From Acidimicrobiaceae bacterium (GTDB lineage Bacteria > Actinomycetota > Acidimicrobiia > Acidimicrobiales > RAAP-2), in contig JABEUR010000019.1 in assembly GCA_013044405.1 (NCBI GenBank), positions 1 to 63,997 on the forward strand: a DNA stretch of 63,997 bases, in the 5' to 3' direction. Shown here piece after piece: positions 26,030 through 34,936 of the stretch. The notes beneath the pieces are model-generated. The model did no database searches. It saw nothing but the letters and a program-made list of their open reading frames with translations, and had not been told where the DNA came from. The position numbers were made by a program, and so were the translations under genes. The first letter of the stretch is position 1. Every line of letters begins with the position of its first letter.

Positions 26030-27534
26030 TCGCGCGCACCATCTCGTGCGACCGCCTCGAGGAACTCGACGATGGTTCGAGCGCCAAAGGCCGTTCCACC
26101 CTTGGTGACGTATCCGCGATTGGCGTCGCAGCGACCGGGCCCAGCGATGTCGAGGTGCACCCAGGGCCGCCCTGCAGTGAATCGGCGAAGGAAGAGGGCC
26201 GCCGAGATCGCTCCCGCCTTACCGGGTTTGCCAATGTTCTTCATGTCAGCGACGTCCGATTCAATATGCGACTCGTACCCGTCATAGAGGGGCATGCGCC
26301 AGAGAGCCTCGCCACTCTTGAGCGACGCGTCACTGAAGTAGGCCGCCAATTCGTCTGTTGAAGCGAACAGTGCCCCGATCTCGTCACCGAGCGCCACATT
26401 CTGGGCTCCGGTGAGGGTCGCAACGTCAACGATTGCGTCGGGCTCTGCCTCCACGGCCAAACTGAGCCCATCGGCCAAGATCAGGCGTCCTTCGGCGTCG
26501 GTGTTCAGAACTTCAGCCGACATGCCGTTGCGAAAGGTCAGGGTGTCGCCCGGTTTGACTGCCTTGTCGCTCGGCAGATTTTCGGTCATGGGGGCAATGG
26601 CCGTCAGGCGCACACCGATCCCAAGTCGGCTCGCAACCGACAGGGCGCACATCACCACCGCGGCGCCCGTCATGTCGGTCTTCATCGTCATCATGCCGTC
26701 GCCGGACTTGAGCGAGAGTCCACCGGAGTCGAAGGTGACACCTTTGCCGACCAGCGCCACGTGGGGCAAGGGTGCTCCCGGCTGAGGGTCGTACGTCGCA
26801 TAGACCAAACGGGTGGGCTGGGCCGAACCCTGACCGACTCCCAGGAGACCGCCGAGGCGCTCCTCCTTGATTCTCGTCTCATTCCAGGACTCCACGCGAA
26901 CGTGGGGATCGTCGCCAAGGCGCAGTTCGACCTGGCGTGCCAATTCCTTGGGAGGCATCGACGCCGGAGGCGAGTCGATGAGGCGCTTCGCCCAATTGAC
27001 GGCGTTGGCGATGATCATGCCCTTCGCGACGCCGGCAGCAACGGCGTCGTGGGTCGAAACCGAAGGAAGTGGCGATCCCAAAGGGACGACGTCAAAGGAC
27101 GCATCCGACTGGGCTCCTTTGAAGGTGTAACTCGAGAGCAACGCCCCTTGGACGAGGGCCGACGCGACTGCTGCGGGATCTTCTATGCCTTCGGTGGGCA
27201 GCAAGAAGGCGACGGTGGCGTCGCCGCCACATCGCAGCGCCGACGCCCCCGCCAATCGGTAGTTCTCCAGCGCGTTATAACTCGATCCCAGGCTCACCAA
27301 GACGACGGTCGACCCCTCGATCGAACGAAGTACGACGAAACTGCCGGCTTCATCCTTCATACCTCGTGCGCTGCACCACGCCTTGGTCAATGTCCTCGGA
27401 ATGCTCTGTCCCGACAAGACCATCGGCACCGACTCTGCGATGAACGCCTGGGTTTCATCGAACACCACCGGTACGACGATGGTCGACTCCTTCGCCGCTT
27501 CCATCGGGGTCGAGATTCGGGCGGTACGGGGCAT
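26026..27534 (-). CDS. pepA: Leucyl aminopeptidase (M17)
   Basis: Cytosolic dinuclear-metal aminopeptidase that releases N-terminal residues from peptides. The C-terminal catalytic domain shows GKGVTFDSGGLSLK (metal ligand and catalytic Lys), MKTDMTGAA, and the M17 signature NTDAEGRLILADGL, followed by VDVATLTGAQ. The N-terminal macro-like domain is also present. The second ATG, at 27534 (502 residues), is preferred because AGGAG lies nine bases before it; the first ATG at 27543 directly abuts that site. It follows the PduO gene by about 15 bases on the same strand. Confidence 0.94.
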   Translation of the reverse strand: MPRTARISTPMEAAKESTIVVPVVFDETQAFIAESVPMVLSGQSIPRTLTKAWCSARGMKDEAGSFVVLRSIEGSTVVLVSLGSSYNALENYRLAGASALRCGGDATVAFLLPTEGIEDPAAVASALVQGALLSSYTFKGAQSDASFDVVPLGSPLPSVSTHDAVAAGVAKGMIIANAVNWAKRLIDSPPASMPPKELARQVELRLGDDPHVRVESWNETRIKEERLGGLLGVGQGSAQPTRLVYATYDPQPGAPLPHVALVGKGVTFDSGGLSLKSGDGMMTMKTDMTGAAVVMCALSVASRLGIGVRLTAIAPMTENLPSDKAVKPGDTLTFRNGMSAEVLNTDAEGRLILADGLSLAVEAEPDAIVDVATLTGAQNVALGDEIGALFASTDELAAYFSDASLKSGEALWRMPLYDGYESHIESDVADMKNIGKPGKAGAISAALFLRRFTAGRPWVHLDIAGPGRCDANRGYVTKGGTAFGARTIVEFLEAVARDGARD

Positions 27535-27549
27535 GAATTCCATCTCCTA

Positions 27550-28089
27550 TCAGTGAATGCGCGCAGTGCGGTGTTCGGGGCCCTCGGCCCAACGGGCCAT
27601 GGTCCATACGAGATCGCTCAATCTATTCAGGTAGCCGATCACCAGTGAGCCATCGAGCGGATAGCCAACGGCGATGCGCTCGGCGCGTCTCACGATCGTT
27701 CGAGCAAGGTCCAGTGCGGCTGAAAGTTGGTTCTCGCCAGGTACGACGAACTCGCTCGGCATCGCTATCTCACGCGAGAGCTCGTCGATCTCGACTTCGA
27801 GACGATCGATCATGGCACTGGTCACCAAGGACTTTCCGGCGCTCAATTTATGTCGATTCTCCGGGAGCGTCGCGACTTCGGCCATCAGCACCCAGAGGTC
27901 TCGCTCCACACTGATCAGCAGCGTGTCAATGCGCCCATCACGCTCGCACAACGCTCTCGCTAAGCCCAGCGCGGCCTGCGCCTCGTCGACGGCGCCATTG
28001 ACTTCGATTGGGTCCGAACTCTTGGCCACACGTCCTCCGAAGTACAGCCCGGTGGTTCCGTCGTCTCCATTGCGAGTGTAAATCTTCAC
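27550..28089 (-). CDS. Cob(I)alamin adenosyltransferase, PduO type
   Basis: Transfers adenosyl from ATP to cob(I)alamin to make adenosylcobalamin, the cofactor of the mutase encoded 4 kb away. The protein (179 residues) has the N-terminal KIYTRNGDDGTTGLYFGG ATP-binding loop, EVNGAVDEAQAALG, the central RLEVEIDELSRE helix and VRRAERIAV with LNRLSDLVWTMARW near the end. The GTG at 28089 begins the conserved block and has TACGCT six bases upstream. The longer frame would cross the metH promoter. It forms an operon with pepA and is divergent from metH. Confidence 0.93.
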   Translation of the reverse strand: MKIYTRNGDDGTTGLYFGGRVAKSSDPIEVNGAVDEAQAALGLARALCERDGRIDTLLISVERDLWVLMAEVATLPENRHKLSAGKSLVTSAMIDRLEVEIDELSREIAMPSEFVVPGENQLSAALDLARTIVRRAERIAVGYPLDGSLVIGYLNRLSDLVWTMARWAEGPEHRTARIH

Positions 28090-28101
28090 ACCTGCAGCGT
28101 A
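28090..28101 (-). promoter_or_regulatory. Candidate leaderless -10 box for the PduO gene
   Basis: TACGCT is followed by a six-base spacer and the GTG at 28089. The whole intergenic region to metH is 47 bases, too short for a riboswitch. Confidence 0.4.
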
Positions 28102-28136
28102 GTGATTAGGGACTCTGCCAGTAGCCTGATTATCGA

Positions 28137-31100
28137 ATGGCCGCCAATCTTCGTCCACCCTTCGCCCGACCGGGCATCGCCGACCCGTACCTGAGTGCGC
28201 TCAACGAACGGGTCCTGATCTTCGACGGCGCCACCGGTACCAACCTCCAACTCCAGGACCTCAACGCAAACGATTTCGGTGGCCCAGATTTCGAGGGCTG
28301 CAACGAGATCCTCACCATCACCAAACCCGAGTCCATTGAGTTGCTCCACCGATCTTTTCTGGACGTGGGTGTCGACGTCATCGAGACCGACTCGTTTGGC
28401 TCGTTCTCCGTTGTCCTGGCTGAGTACGGCATACCCGACCGGGCCCACGAACTGGCGTTAGCCTCCGCCCAGATCGCTCGGCGCATGGCCGACGACTACT
28501 CGAGCGCGGATTCGCCCAGGTTCGTCGCCGGGTCGATGGGTCCCGGAACCAAGTTTCCCACTCTCGGACAGATCACCTACGACGACCTCTCGGCCAGTTA
28601 CGAAGAGCTGGCCTACGCCCTCTTAGAGGGCGGAGTCGACTTGCTGCTCGTCGAGACGATGTTCGACCTGCTTTCGGGTAAGGCCGCCATCGCTGCCTGT
28701 CACCGGGCCATGGCCCGACACGGACGAATCGTCCCGATTCAAGCGCAGGTGACGATTGAGCTGACTGGTCGAATGCTGCCCGGAACCGAAATTGGTGCGG
28801 CCATCACCGCCCTCAGCACGCTGGGCGTGGACATCATTGGTCTCAACTGCGCTACCGGACCGGTCGAAATGTACGAACCTCTGCGCCAACTTTCTGAGAC
28901 GGCGCCGATGCCACTGTCGTGCCTGCCCAATGCTGGACTGCCCAGCGTGGTCGACGGAAGGATGCACTACGACCTGACCCCGGAGGGTCTGGCCGAACAC
29001 CTGTCCAGATTCGTCAGCGAATTCGGAGTCCAGGTGGTGGGTGGTTGCTGTGGCACGACGCCCGATCACCTGGCCCGAGTGGTCGATTCCATTCGTCCAC
29101 TGCACGTGGCCACGCGCCACGCGCGGTTAGAGCCGGCAGTCGCGTCGATCTACTCGGCCACTCCCTATGAGCAGGACCGATCCGTACTCTTGGTCGGGGA
29201 ACGCACGAACGCCAACGGCTCAAAGAAGTTCCGCGAGGCGATGCTCCAAGGCGACTGGGACACGTGCGTGAGCATCGGTCGCGATCAGATACGCGAAGGC
29301 GCTCATATCCTCGACGTCTGCGTTGATTACACGGGGGCCAACGGCGTCAGTGACATGAATGAGATCATGAGCCGTCTCGCGACCCAGGCGTCGGTGCCGA
29401 TCATGGTCGACACCACCGAAACCGCCGTGGCTCGCCAAGCACTCACGTGGCTCGGAGGCAAGGCGATTCTCAACTCGGTCAACCTCGAAGAAGGAGACGG
29501 TCCGGGCACCAGACTCGATGGATTTCTCTCGCTCGCCGCCGAATTCGGAGCGGCGGTGGTGGCGACCTGCATCGACGAAGAAGGGCAAGCCCGCAGCGCA
29601 GACTGGAAGGTACGCGCCGCCAGCTCCATCACCGATCTCGCCGTCACACGCTACGGCATCGACGTTCGCGACATCTTCATCGACCCGCTAGCGCTGCCCT
29701 TGTCAACGGGAATGGTCGAGTCTCGCCGAGACGGCATCGAGACCATCGAAGCAATCCGGCGGATCAAGGCGGAGCTCCCCGGGGTGCGCACCATCCTTGG
29801 ACTCTCGAACGTCTCGTTCGGTCTCAACCCGGCCGCCCGTCAGGTACTCAACAGCGTCTTCCTTCACGAATGCGCCAACGCAGGACTCGACGCCGCCATT
29901 GTCCACGCGTCGAAGATTCTGCCACTGGCGCGGGTCGACGAAGAGGTCAGAAAGGTATGCCTCGATCTGATCTACGACCGGCGTAGCGATGACTACGACC
30001 CGCTGACCGTGTTACTCGGACTCTTCGAAGGCGTGTCGCTCTCCGCATCGAGCGCGAACTCCCTGGACGATCTCGAACTCGGTCCGCGACTGCGAAGGCG
30101 CATCATTGACGGCGCCCGCGTCGGGCTCGAGGAAGACCTCGATGAGGCCATGGCAGCAGGTCAGGCTCCGTTGGACATCGTTAACGACATTCTCCTCGAT
30201 GGCATGCGCGAAGTCGGCGACCTCTTCGCGGCCGGTGAGATGCAGTTGCCCTTCGTACTGCAGAGTGCCGAGACCATGAAGGCGGCCGTGGCTCATCTCG
30301 AGCCGCACATGGAGAAGAACGACCAAGGGGGCCGCGGACGGGTCGTGTTGGCAACGGTCAAGGGGGATGTCCACGACATTGGTAAAAACCTGGTGGACAT
30401 CATTCTCACGAACAACGGGTACGAAGTGATCAACCTGGGCATCAAGGTCGGGGTCAGCGAGATGTTGGCCGCAGTTGAAGAGCACCACGCCGATGCTCTG
30501 GGCATGAGCGGTCTGCTCGTGAAATCAACGCTCATCATGCGCGAGAACCTTGAACTCATGAACGAACGAGGCATGAGTGAGGTTCCAGTACTGCTGGGCG
30601 GTGCGGCCCTGACCCGCACGTACGTCGAGCGCGATCTTCGCCAAGTCTACCAGGGCCGAGTCTTCTACGGCAAGGACGCCTTCGAGGGGCTGAGGGTGCT
30701 CGATCAGTTGGGCGAGATTCGCCGTGGTACCCTCGAAGACCCGCAATTCGGCCGAACCGTCTCGGAACGTAAAGTCTTCCGGCGCATCCGTGGTGAAGCC
30801 GGCGAGGTGCCTGAAGGTCTTCCCCGGCGTAGTCCCGAGGTCGATTCGGACAATCCACTGTTTGCACCACCGTTCCTCGGTAGTCGGGTCGCCAAGGGGA
30901 TGTCCGTCGACGAGATCAGCAACTACCTGAACCTGACGGCACTCTTTAGAAATCAGTGGGGTTTTCGCCCCGAAGACGGCGAGGACGACCCCGCTTTCAA
31001 AGATCGGGTCAGCGCAATGCTCCGCGAACAGCTGGGCATCGCCAAAGAGGAGGACCTACTCCTCCCCCAGGTCGTCTGGGGCCACTTTGCCGCGGCCTCT

Positions 31101-31643
31101 GACGGTAACGACCTACTCATCTTTGACGACGACCTTCGGCGCCACGAGTTGGCGCGATTCACCTTTCCGCGTCAGCACGTGGCGCCGTACCTGTGCATTG
31201 CTGACTTCTTCCGGCCCATCGACAGCCCCGAGCACGACTACGCGAGTTTCATGTTGGTGACGATGGGAGAGAGGGTCTCACTTCGTTGTCAGGAACTCTT
31301 CGCGCAGAACCGCTACTCCGACTACCTCTTGCTCCACGGACTCGGAGTCGAGATGGCTGAGGCATTGGCCGAGATGTGGCACAAGCGCATCCGCGAGGAA
31401 CTTGGCTTCGTCGAGCAGGACGGTCCGAACTTGACCGGTTTGTTTCGCCAGCAGTACCGTGGCGGCCGCTACTCGTGGGGATATCCGGCATGTCCCGACC
31501 TCACCGACAACGCCAAGGTCGCCGATCTGTTAGGAGCTGAGCGAATCGGCGTCAGCGTGTCTGAGGGATTTCAACTCAATCCAGAGCAGACGACGGACGC
31601 GATCATCTGCCATCACCCGATGGCGAAGTACTTCGTTGCCTGA
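28137..31643 (+). CDS. metH: Cobalamin-dependent methionine synthase
   Basis: A complete four-domain MetH of 1168 residues. The homocysteine domain (about 20-330) has zinc cysteines near residue 238 (LNCATGP) and in GGCCGTTPDH near 302. The folate domain starts with VLLVGERTNANGSKKF near 350. The cobalamin cap and binding domain carries DVHDIGKN with the cobalt-ligating His near residue 745. The activation domain ends with RYSWGYPACPD near 1111, for SAM-dependent reactivation. It methylates homocysteine from methyltetrahydrofolate. TAGCCT lies nine bases before the ATG, so the leader is very short and there is no cobalamin riboswitch. Confidence 0.97.
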   Translation: MAANLRPPFARPGIADPYLSALNERVLIFDGATGTNLQLQDLNANDFGGPDFEGCNEILTITKPESIELLHRSFLDVGVDVIETDSFGSFSVVLAEYGIPDRAHELALASAQIARRMADDYSSADSPRFVAGSMGPGTKFPTLGQITYDDLSASYEELAYALLEGGVDLLLVETMFDLLSGKAAIAACHRAMARHGRIVPIQAQVTIELTGRMLPGTEIGAAITALSTLGVDIIGLNCATGPVEMYEPLRQLSETAPMPLSCLPNAGLPSVVDGRMHYDLTPEGLAEHLSRFVSEFGVQVVGGCCGTTPDHLARVVDSIRPLHVATRHARLEPAVASIYSATPYEQDRSVLLVGERTNANGSKKFREAMLQGDWDTCVSIGRDQIREGAHILDVCVDYTGANGVSDMNEIMSRLATQASVPIMVDTTETAVARQALTWLGGKAILNSVNLEEGDGPGTRLDGFLSLAAEFGAAVVATCIDEEGQARSADWKVRAASSITDLAVTRYGIDVRDIFIDPLALPLSTGMVESRRDGIETIEAIRRIKAELPGVRTILGLSNVSFGLNPAARQVLNSVFLHECANAGLDAAIVHASKILPLARVDEEVRKVCLDLIYDRRSDDYDPLTVLLGLFEGVSLSASSANSLDDLELGPRLRRRIIDGARVGLEEDLDEAMAAGQAPLDIVNDILLDGMREVGDLFAAGEMQLPFVLQSAETMKAAVAHLEPHMEKNDQGGRGRVVLATVKGDVHDIGKNLVDIILTNNGYEVINLGIKVGVSEMLAAVEEHHADALGMSGLLVKSTLIMRENLELMNERGMSEVPVLLGGAALTRTYVERDLRQVYQGRVFYGKDAFEGLRVLDQLGEIRRGTLEDPQFGRTVSERKVFRRIRGEAGEVPEGLPRRSPEVDSDNPLFAPPFLGSRVAKGMSVDEISNYLNLTALFRNQWGFRPEDGEDDPAFKDRVSAMLREQLGIAKEEDLLLPQVVWGHFAAASDGNDLLIFDDDLRRHELARFTFPRQHVAPYLCIADFFRPIDSPEHDYASFMLVTMGERVSLRCQELFAQNRYSDYLLLHGLGVEMAEALAEMWHKRIREELGFVEQDGPNLTGLFRQQYRGGRYSWGYPACPDLTDNAKVADLLGAERIGVSVSEGFQLNPEQTTDAIICHHPMAKYFVA

Positions 31644-31824
31644 AACGTCTCCGAGCTCATTGCCAACTTCCGACACCGACGTTGGTCGTGGGACGCTTGC
31701 ATCTGACTCCAATCCTGTCACTGAGTAGGTTGTGCGGACTCGGTCGCGAATTCCACGAGCAAGCGCCGTAGCCGGAACCGATTCGCGCAACGAACGTTTC
31801 AGCGACGCATCCCAGGTACTCCGG

Positions 31825-32850
31825 TCACTGCACCGGCACTCGTTCACCCATGGATCCGTAGCGTCGACGAGCGAGGACATAGGCGATTCCTCCACCAATA
31901 GTGGGCAACCAGTACGAGCCAATGCGAAATGCCAACGTGGCGACCACCGCTGACGAGCTGGGAATCCCCGCGAGAACGAGTAGTCCGGTGAGACTGGCTT
32001 CGACGATGCCCAGACCACCAGGCGTGAGCGGCACCAACGTGATGACGGCAGTGGCGGCGTAGGCCAAAAGGACCAGCGAAGGATTCGGCTTCGCACCCGT
32101 GGCACGCAGTGCCGCGAGCAGACTGAAGTAGTCGAGACCGATTCGCCCGGCCACCAGCACGACGGCGCGGCGCCAGTTGCGCCCGAGACCCGCACGCACC
32201 AGGTTGCGCTGCTCGATCAGTCGACCGGGCAGGTTCGTCGTTCTTCGATGGCGCCGCCAAGTTCGATTGAGAAGCCACTGAACGGCGCGTCCCACCCACT
32301 CCAACACCTGGTCGGTGGTCAAGATCAGTACACCGAAGGACGCAATGAAGACGAAGCCGACGATTCCCAGTTCGCCGGCGTGTAGCAATCCCGAACTGAC
32401 AGTCGTCCCACCGAGCAGCACGGGCAGCGCAAAGACCGGAAGGATCAGGAGCCCCGCCAAATTCAACACTCCCGTGGTCGCCAAACCGCCCGCCGCTTGG
32501 CCAGTGGTCATGCCAGCGGCCACCAGCATTCGATATTGCACTCCCGCGCCAGCGGCCCCTCCACTCGGCAGAACGTTGGTTACGGCGTTGCCCGCCAATC
32601 CGGCCGTGACGACCGCGTACCAGTCTTTGCTACGCACGGACAGACGTAGTAGGGCCATCGCGCACAAGAAACTTCCAAACTCCGTGGCGAGAGCCACCAA
32701 TAGCCACCAGGGTTCTAACGAGAAGAGTCGCGGCCAAGCACCAACCACCTTCACCAGGGCGGGTAACGCGACGTAGAAACCAACGCCCGCCGCCAACACC
32801 CAGATCGCGCGGCGTATTGGCGAACTGGGGCGTTTTGCCTTGGACATCAT
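31825..32850 (-). CDS. Lysylphosphatidylglycerol synthetase-like/UPF0104 membrane protein
   Basis: A 341-residue polytopic membrane protein with about eight hydrophobic segments, from residues 14-32 to near 320. It has the family's NVLPSGGAAGAGVQYRML and the late LVPLTPGGLGIVEASL block. This corresponds to the N-terminal flippase-like half of MprF/AglD proteins. No C-terminal aminoacyl-lipid synthetase domain is attached, so lipid or polyprenol-linked substrate transfer across the membrane is an inference. The ATGATG start gives two possible initiation codons. The coding region starts after a 386-base gap holding a candidate promoter. Confidence 0.82.
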   Translation of the reverse strand: MMSKAKRPSSPIRRAIWVLAAGVGFYVALPALVKVVGAWPRLFSLEPWWLLVALATEFGSFLCAMALLRLSVRSKDWYAVVTAGLAGNAVTNVLPSGGAAGAGVQYRMLVAAGMTTGQAAGGLATTGVLNLAGLLILPVFALPVLLGGTTVSSGLLHAGELGIVGFVFIASFGVLILTTDQVLEWVGRAVQWLLNRTWRRHRRTTNLPGRLIEQRNLVRAGLGRNWRRAVVLVAGRIGLDYFSLLAALRATGAKPNPSLVLLAYAATAVITLVPLTPGGLGIVEASLTGLLVLAGIPSSSAVVATLAFRIGSYWLPTIGGGIAYVLARRRYGSMGERVPVQ

Positions 32851-32893
32851 CGAATGTGACCTTACTGTGCCATTGGGCCCGACTCGACGAATA

Positions 32894-32911
32894 GGGCCGG
32901 GCCGGGCCGGG
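32894..32911. repeat. GGGCC short tandem repeat (3.6 copies)
   Basis: Three full GGGCC units plus GGG lie 43 bases upstream of the flippase-like start codon. The tract could be slippage-prone or form G-rich structure. Function unknown. Confidence 0.85.
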
Positions 32912-33110
32912 AACCTGCCCTCCCTATAGTCCTCGCCTTCACCACTACTTGAACCCAGCGCACGGTAGTCTCGACGGTGTCGCGTTACCGTTCTCGAGCG
33001 CGAGCGCCCCGGCGATGGTCAAACGACGAATAGGTTGCTTAACCACACCGGTCGCGCGAAGAATGGCACCTTCGAGATTCGCGTGGCGAGCCAAGGTGCT
33101 TAGCCAATCG

Positions 33111-33140
33111 ATAATCGAAGGCACCTGACTCAACTGTCAA
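33111..33140 (-). promoter_or_regulatory. Candidate sigma-70-type promoter
   Basis: A perfect -35 TTGACA (33135-33140) is followed, after 18 bases, by GATTAT (33111-33116) on the minus strand. It would transcribe toward the flippase-like gene. Confidence 0.4.
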
Positions 33141-33236
33141 CCCGTCGAGCGACCAACGGAACCTGGAATTCGACGCAGCTACTCGCCCAGCGGGCAGAGT
33201 CCGCCTCGAAGGGACATCGTAAGCGGCTCAACCTAC

Positions 33237-33686
33237 TCAAGCGCGCCGAACCAAGACTTTTCGCGAATGCTGCGGTACCGACTCCTCCGGGACGACCACA
33301 CGAATCTCGAGAACGCCGTCTTTGAACAAGGCGCTAACCTTCGACACGTCAACGCCTCGAGGAATTGGAACACTCCGAGTCATTGACCCGTACCGGAACT
33401 CACTTCGGCGCAAATGCCCCTTCGCTTCATCACTCTTCTCGGTCTTCTCGGCCATAATGAGCAAGGCATCATCAACGATCTCGATCTGGATGTCCTTGTC
33501 GGGGTCGACTCCGGGCAACTCGGCTCGGACCACGAGCGTGTCGCCTTCCCGATACTCCTCAATCTTCATCTGGTGCCACGCGCTGTCTCGGAAGAATTCG
33601 TCCAGCCAGCGTCGTGACGGCCCGGCGAACTCGCCGATGCCGAACGGCAATTCGCGCAGTCGATCCAAAGTCTTGGTGTCAGTCAT
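33237..33686 (-). CDS. Hsp20/alpha-crystallin small heat-shock protein
   Basis: A 149-residue ATP-independent chaperone that holds unfolding proteins. The alpha-crystallin domain spans about residues 40-140, with the LVVRAELPGVDPDKDIQIEI start, SFR-like SEFRYGSMTRSVPIP and the ALFKDGVLEIRVVVP end. A GGAGG ribosome binding site lies six bases before the ATG. It is partly covered by a hairpin, listed separately. The gene stands alone. No CIRCE or HAIR element was recognised upstream. Confidence 0.93.
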   Translation of the reverse strand: MTDTKTLDRLRELPFGIGEFAGPSRRWLDEFFRDSAWHQMKIEEYREGDTLVVRAELPGVDPDKDIQIEIVDDALLIMAEKTEKSDEAKGHLRRSEFRYGSMTRSVPIPRGVDVSKVSALFKDGVLEIRVVVPEESVPQHSRKVLVRRA

Positions 33687-33693
33687 ATCAACC

Positions 33694-33706
33694 TCCGCTT
33701 CGCGGA
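33694..33706 (-). promoter_or_regulatory. Hairpin sequestering the hsp20 Shine-Dalgarno: candidate RNA thermometer
   Basis: In the transcript TCCGC-GAA-GCGGA forms a five-pair stem with a GAA loop. Its 3' arm overlaps the GGAGGT ribosome binding site (33691-33696). Melting would expose the site, as in heat-shock thermometers. This is inferred from base pairing only. Confidence 0.35.
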
Positions 33707-33712
33707 ACCGCC

Positions 33713-33733
33713 ACCGCCCCGCCCTGGGGCGGT
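33713..33733 (-). promoter_or_regulatory. Perfect 8-base inverted repeat in the hsp20 leader region
   Basis: ACCGCCCC and GGGGCGGT are separated by five bases, just upstream of the ribosome-site hairpin. It may be a second leader stem or an operator. Confidence 0.4.
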
Positions 33734-33857
33734 AACTTTGCTTCCGACCCGCACGGTACCGCGACGTACCAGTGACACGCTAGGGACTCAAGTCATATGT
33801 CTCGACTCGACTCATCATCAGACACCTTTCGCCGACGACAACCTGTAAGGCGCCTTC

Positions 33858-34862
33858 TCACACGAAGTCCACGAGCACTGCCGCCCCGTTGACACGGTCA
33901 TGAGCCAGATCGGCCAGAGCCTCATCGGCACGTTCGAATGGGTAGGGACTCACGGTCGATTTGATCCCGATGCGATCGGCCATCTCGAGAAACGTCCGCC
34001 CGTCATCCCTCGTGTTCGCGGTCACGCTGCGTATGGTCCTCTCCTCGAACAGATGTCGCTCGTAATTGAGGGGAGGGATGTCACTCAAGTAGATGCCGGC
34101 GACGGCGAGCGTCCCGCCACGGTCGAGCGCAGAGAGGGCGACCGGTACCAATGTCCCCACCGGGGCGAACAAGATGGCCGCGTCCAGTGGCTCCGGAGGC
34201 GGATCACTGGCGTCACCCACACTCGAAACCCCCAAGCTCAACGCCAGTTCGCGAGCCTCGGCCGAGCGAGTCATTACGTGCACCGTCGCTCCTTCAGCTA
34301 GGGCGATCTGGGCCGTGAGGTGAGCGGAGCCACCAAAACCGTAGATTCCAAGACGACCCCGCGGAGCGAGTTCAGTCCTTCGCAGGGCTCGATAGCCAAT
34401 GATTCCGGCACACAGCAGAGGGGCAGCCTCGATGTCACTGAATCCCGAGGGGATCCGATAGATGAAATTCTCCGCGACCACGACGTACTTCGCGTAGCCG
34501 CCGTCGATGTCCCATCCGGTGAAGCTCGGTGTCAGACAGAGGTTTTCCTGTCCGCGCCGACAGAAGCGACAGACCCCACATGAAGCCGCCAACCAAGCAG
34601 CTCCCACTCGCTCGCCGAGTGCGAAGCGGGTGGTCTGCTCACCGAGAGCGTCGACGACTCCAACGATCTCGTGGCCCGGAACCGTTGAGAGACGCCGGGC
34701 CGGCAGATCCCCCTCGGCCAGATGCAAATCAGTGCGACACACTCCACAGGCGCTGACCCTCAGGCGCAACTGTCCGGGCCCGGGAACCGGAACACTTCGT
34801 TCAATTCGCACCAACGGCCCAGAGTCAATCGGACCCGCGCGATCGACGACCCACGCCGACAT
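33858..34862 (-). CDS. Zinc-dependent alcohol dehydrogenase (AdhA-like MDR family)
   Basis: Medium-chain dehydrogenase (334 residues). Catalytic zinc ligands are in [10 protein letters not shown] and VPGHEIVG. The structural zinc cysteines are in [15 protein letters not shown]. The Rossmann loop is [10 protein letters not shown] near residue 170. The family oxidises or reduces small alcohols and aldehydes with NAD(P). The ATG at 34862 is preferred to the upstream TTG because AGGAG precedes it by three bases and MSAWVVD is the usual beginning. The gene stands alone and its substrate is unknown. Confidence 0.9.
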   Translation of the reverse strand: MSAWVVDRAGPIDSGPLVRIERSVPVPGPGQLRLRVSACGVCRTDLHLAEGDLPARRLSTVPGHEIVGVVDALGEQTTRFALGERVGAAWLAASCGVCRFCRRGQENLCLTPSFTGWDIDGGYAKYVVVAENFIYRIPSGFSDIEAAPLLCAGIIGYRALRRTELAPRGRLGIYGFGGSAHLTAQIALAEGATVHVMTRSAEARELALSLGVSSVGDASDPPPEPLDAAILFAPVGTLVPVALSALDRGGTLAVAGIYLSDIPPLNYERHLFEERTIRSVTANTRDDGRTFLEMADRIGIKSTVSPYPFERADEALADLAHDRVNGAAVLVDFV

Positions 34863-34936
34863 CGTCTCCTGGGCAGTCAATGGCTTCCAATCACTCGGCG
34901 ACGACCCAGCTCAGCGGTGACTCCTCGAGTAGGCCC

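Larger units (their letters stand above)
32851..33236. other. 386-base gap between the flippase-like gene and hsp20
   Basis: No convincing gene was found. A 62-codon minus-strand frame (32945-33133) has reasonable codon use but begins at a TTG that overlaps a promoter-like element, so it is left out. Seen here are a GGGCC tandem repeat near 32900 and a TTGACA/GATTAT promoter at 33111-33140 pointing toward the flippase-like gene, which would give a leader of about 250 bases. Confidence 0.5.

Noticed and set aside
28090..28136. Cobalamin riboswitch between the PduO gene and metH
   Set aside because: Only 47 bases are available and no B12-box-like element was seen. The regions upstream of the mutase and the permease also showed none.
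33847..33856. AAGGCGCCTT palindrome just after the alcohol dehydrogenase gene
   Set aside because: A ten-base palindrome with no loop cannot form a terminator hairpin, and one such palindrome is expected by chance.
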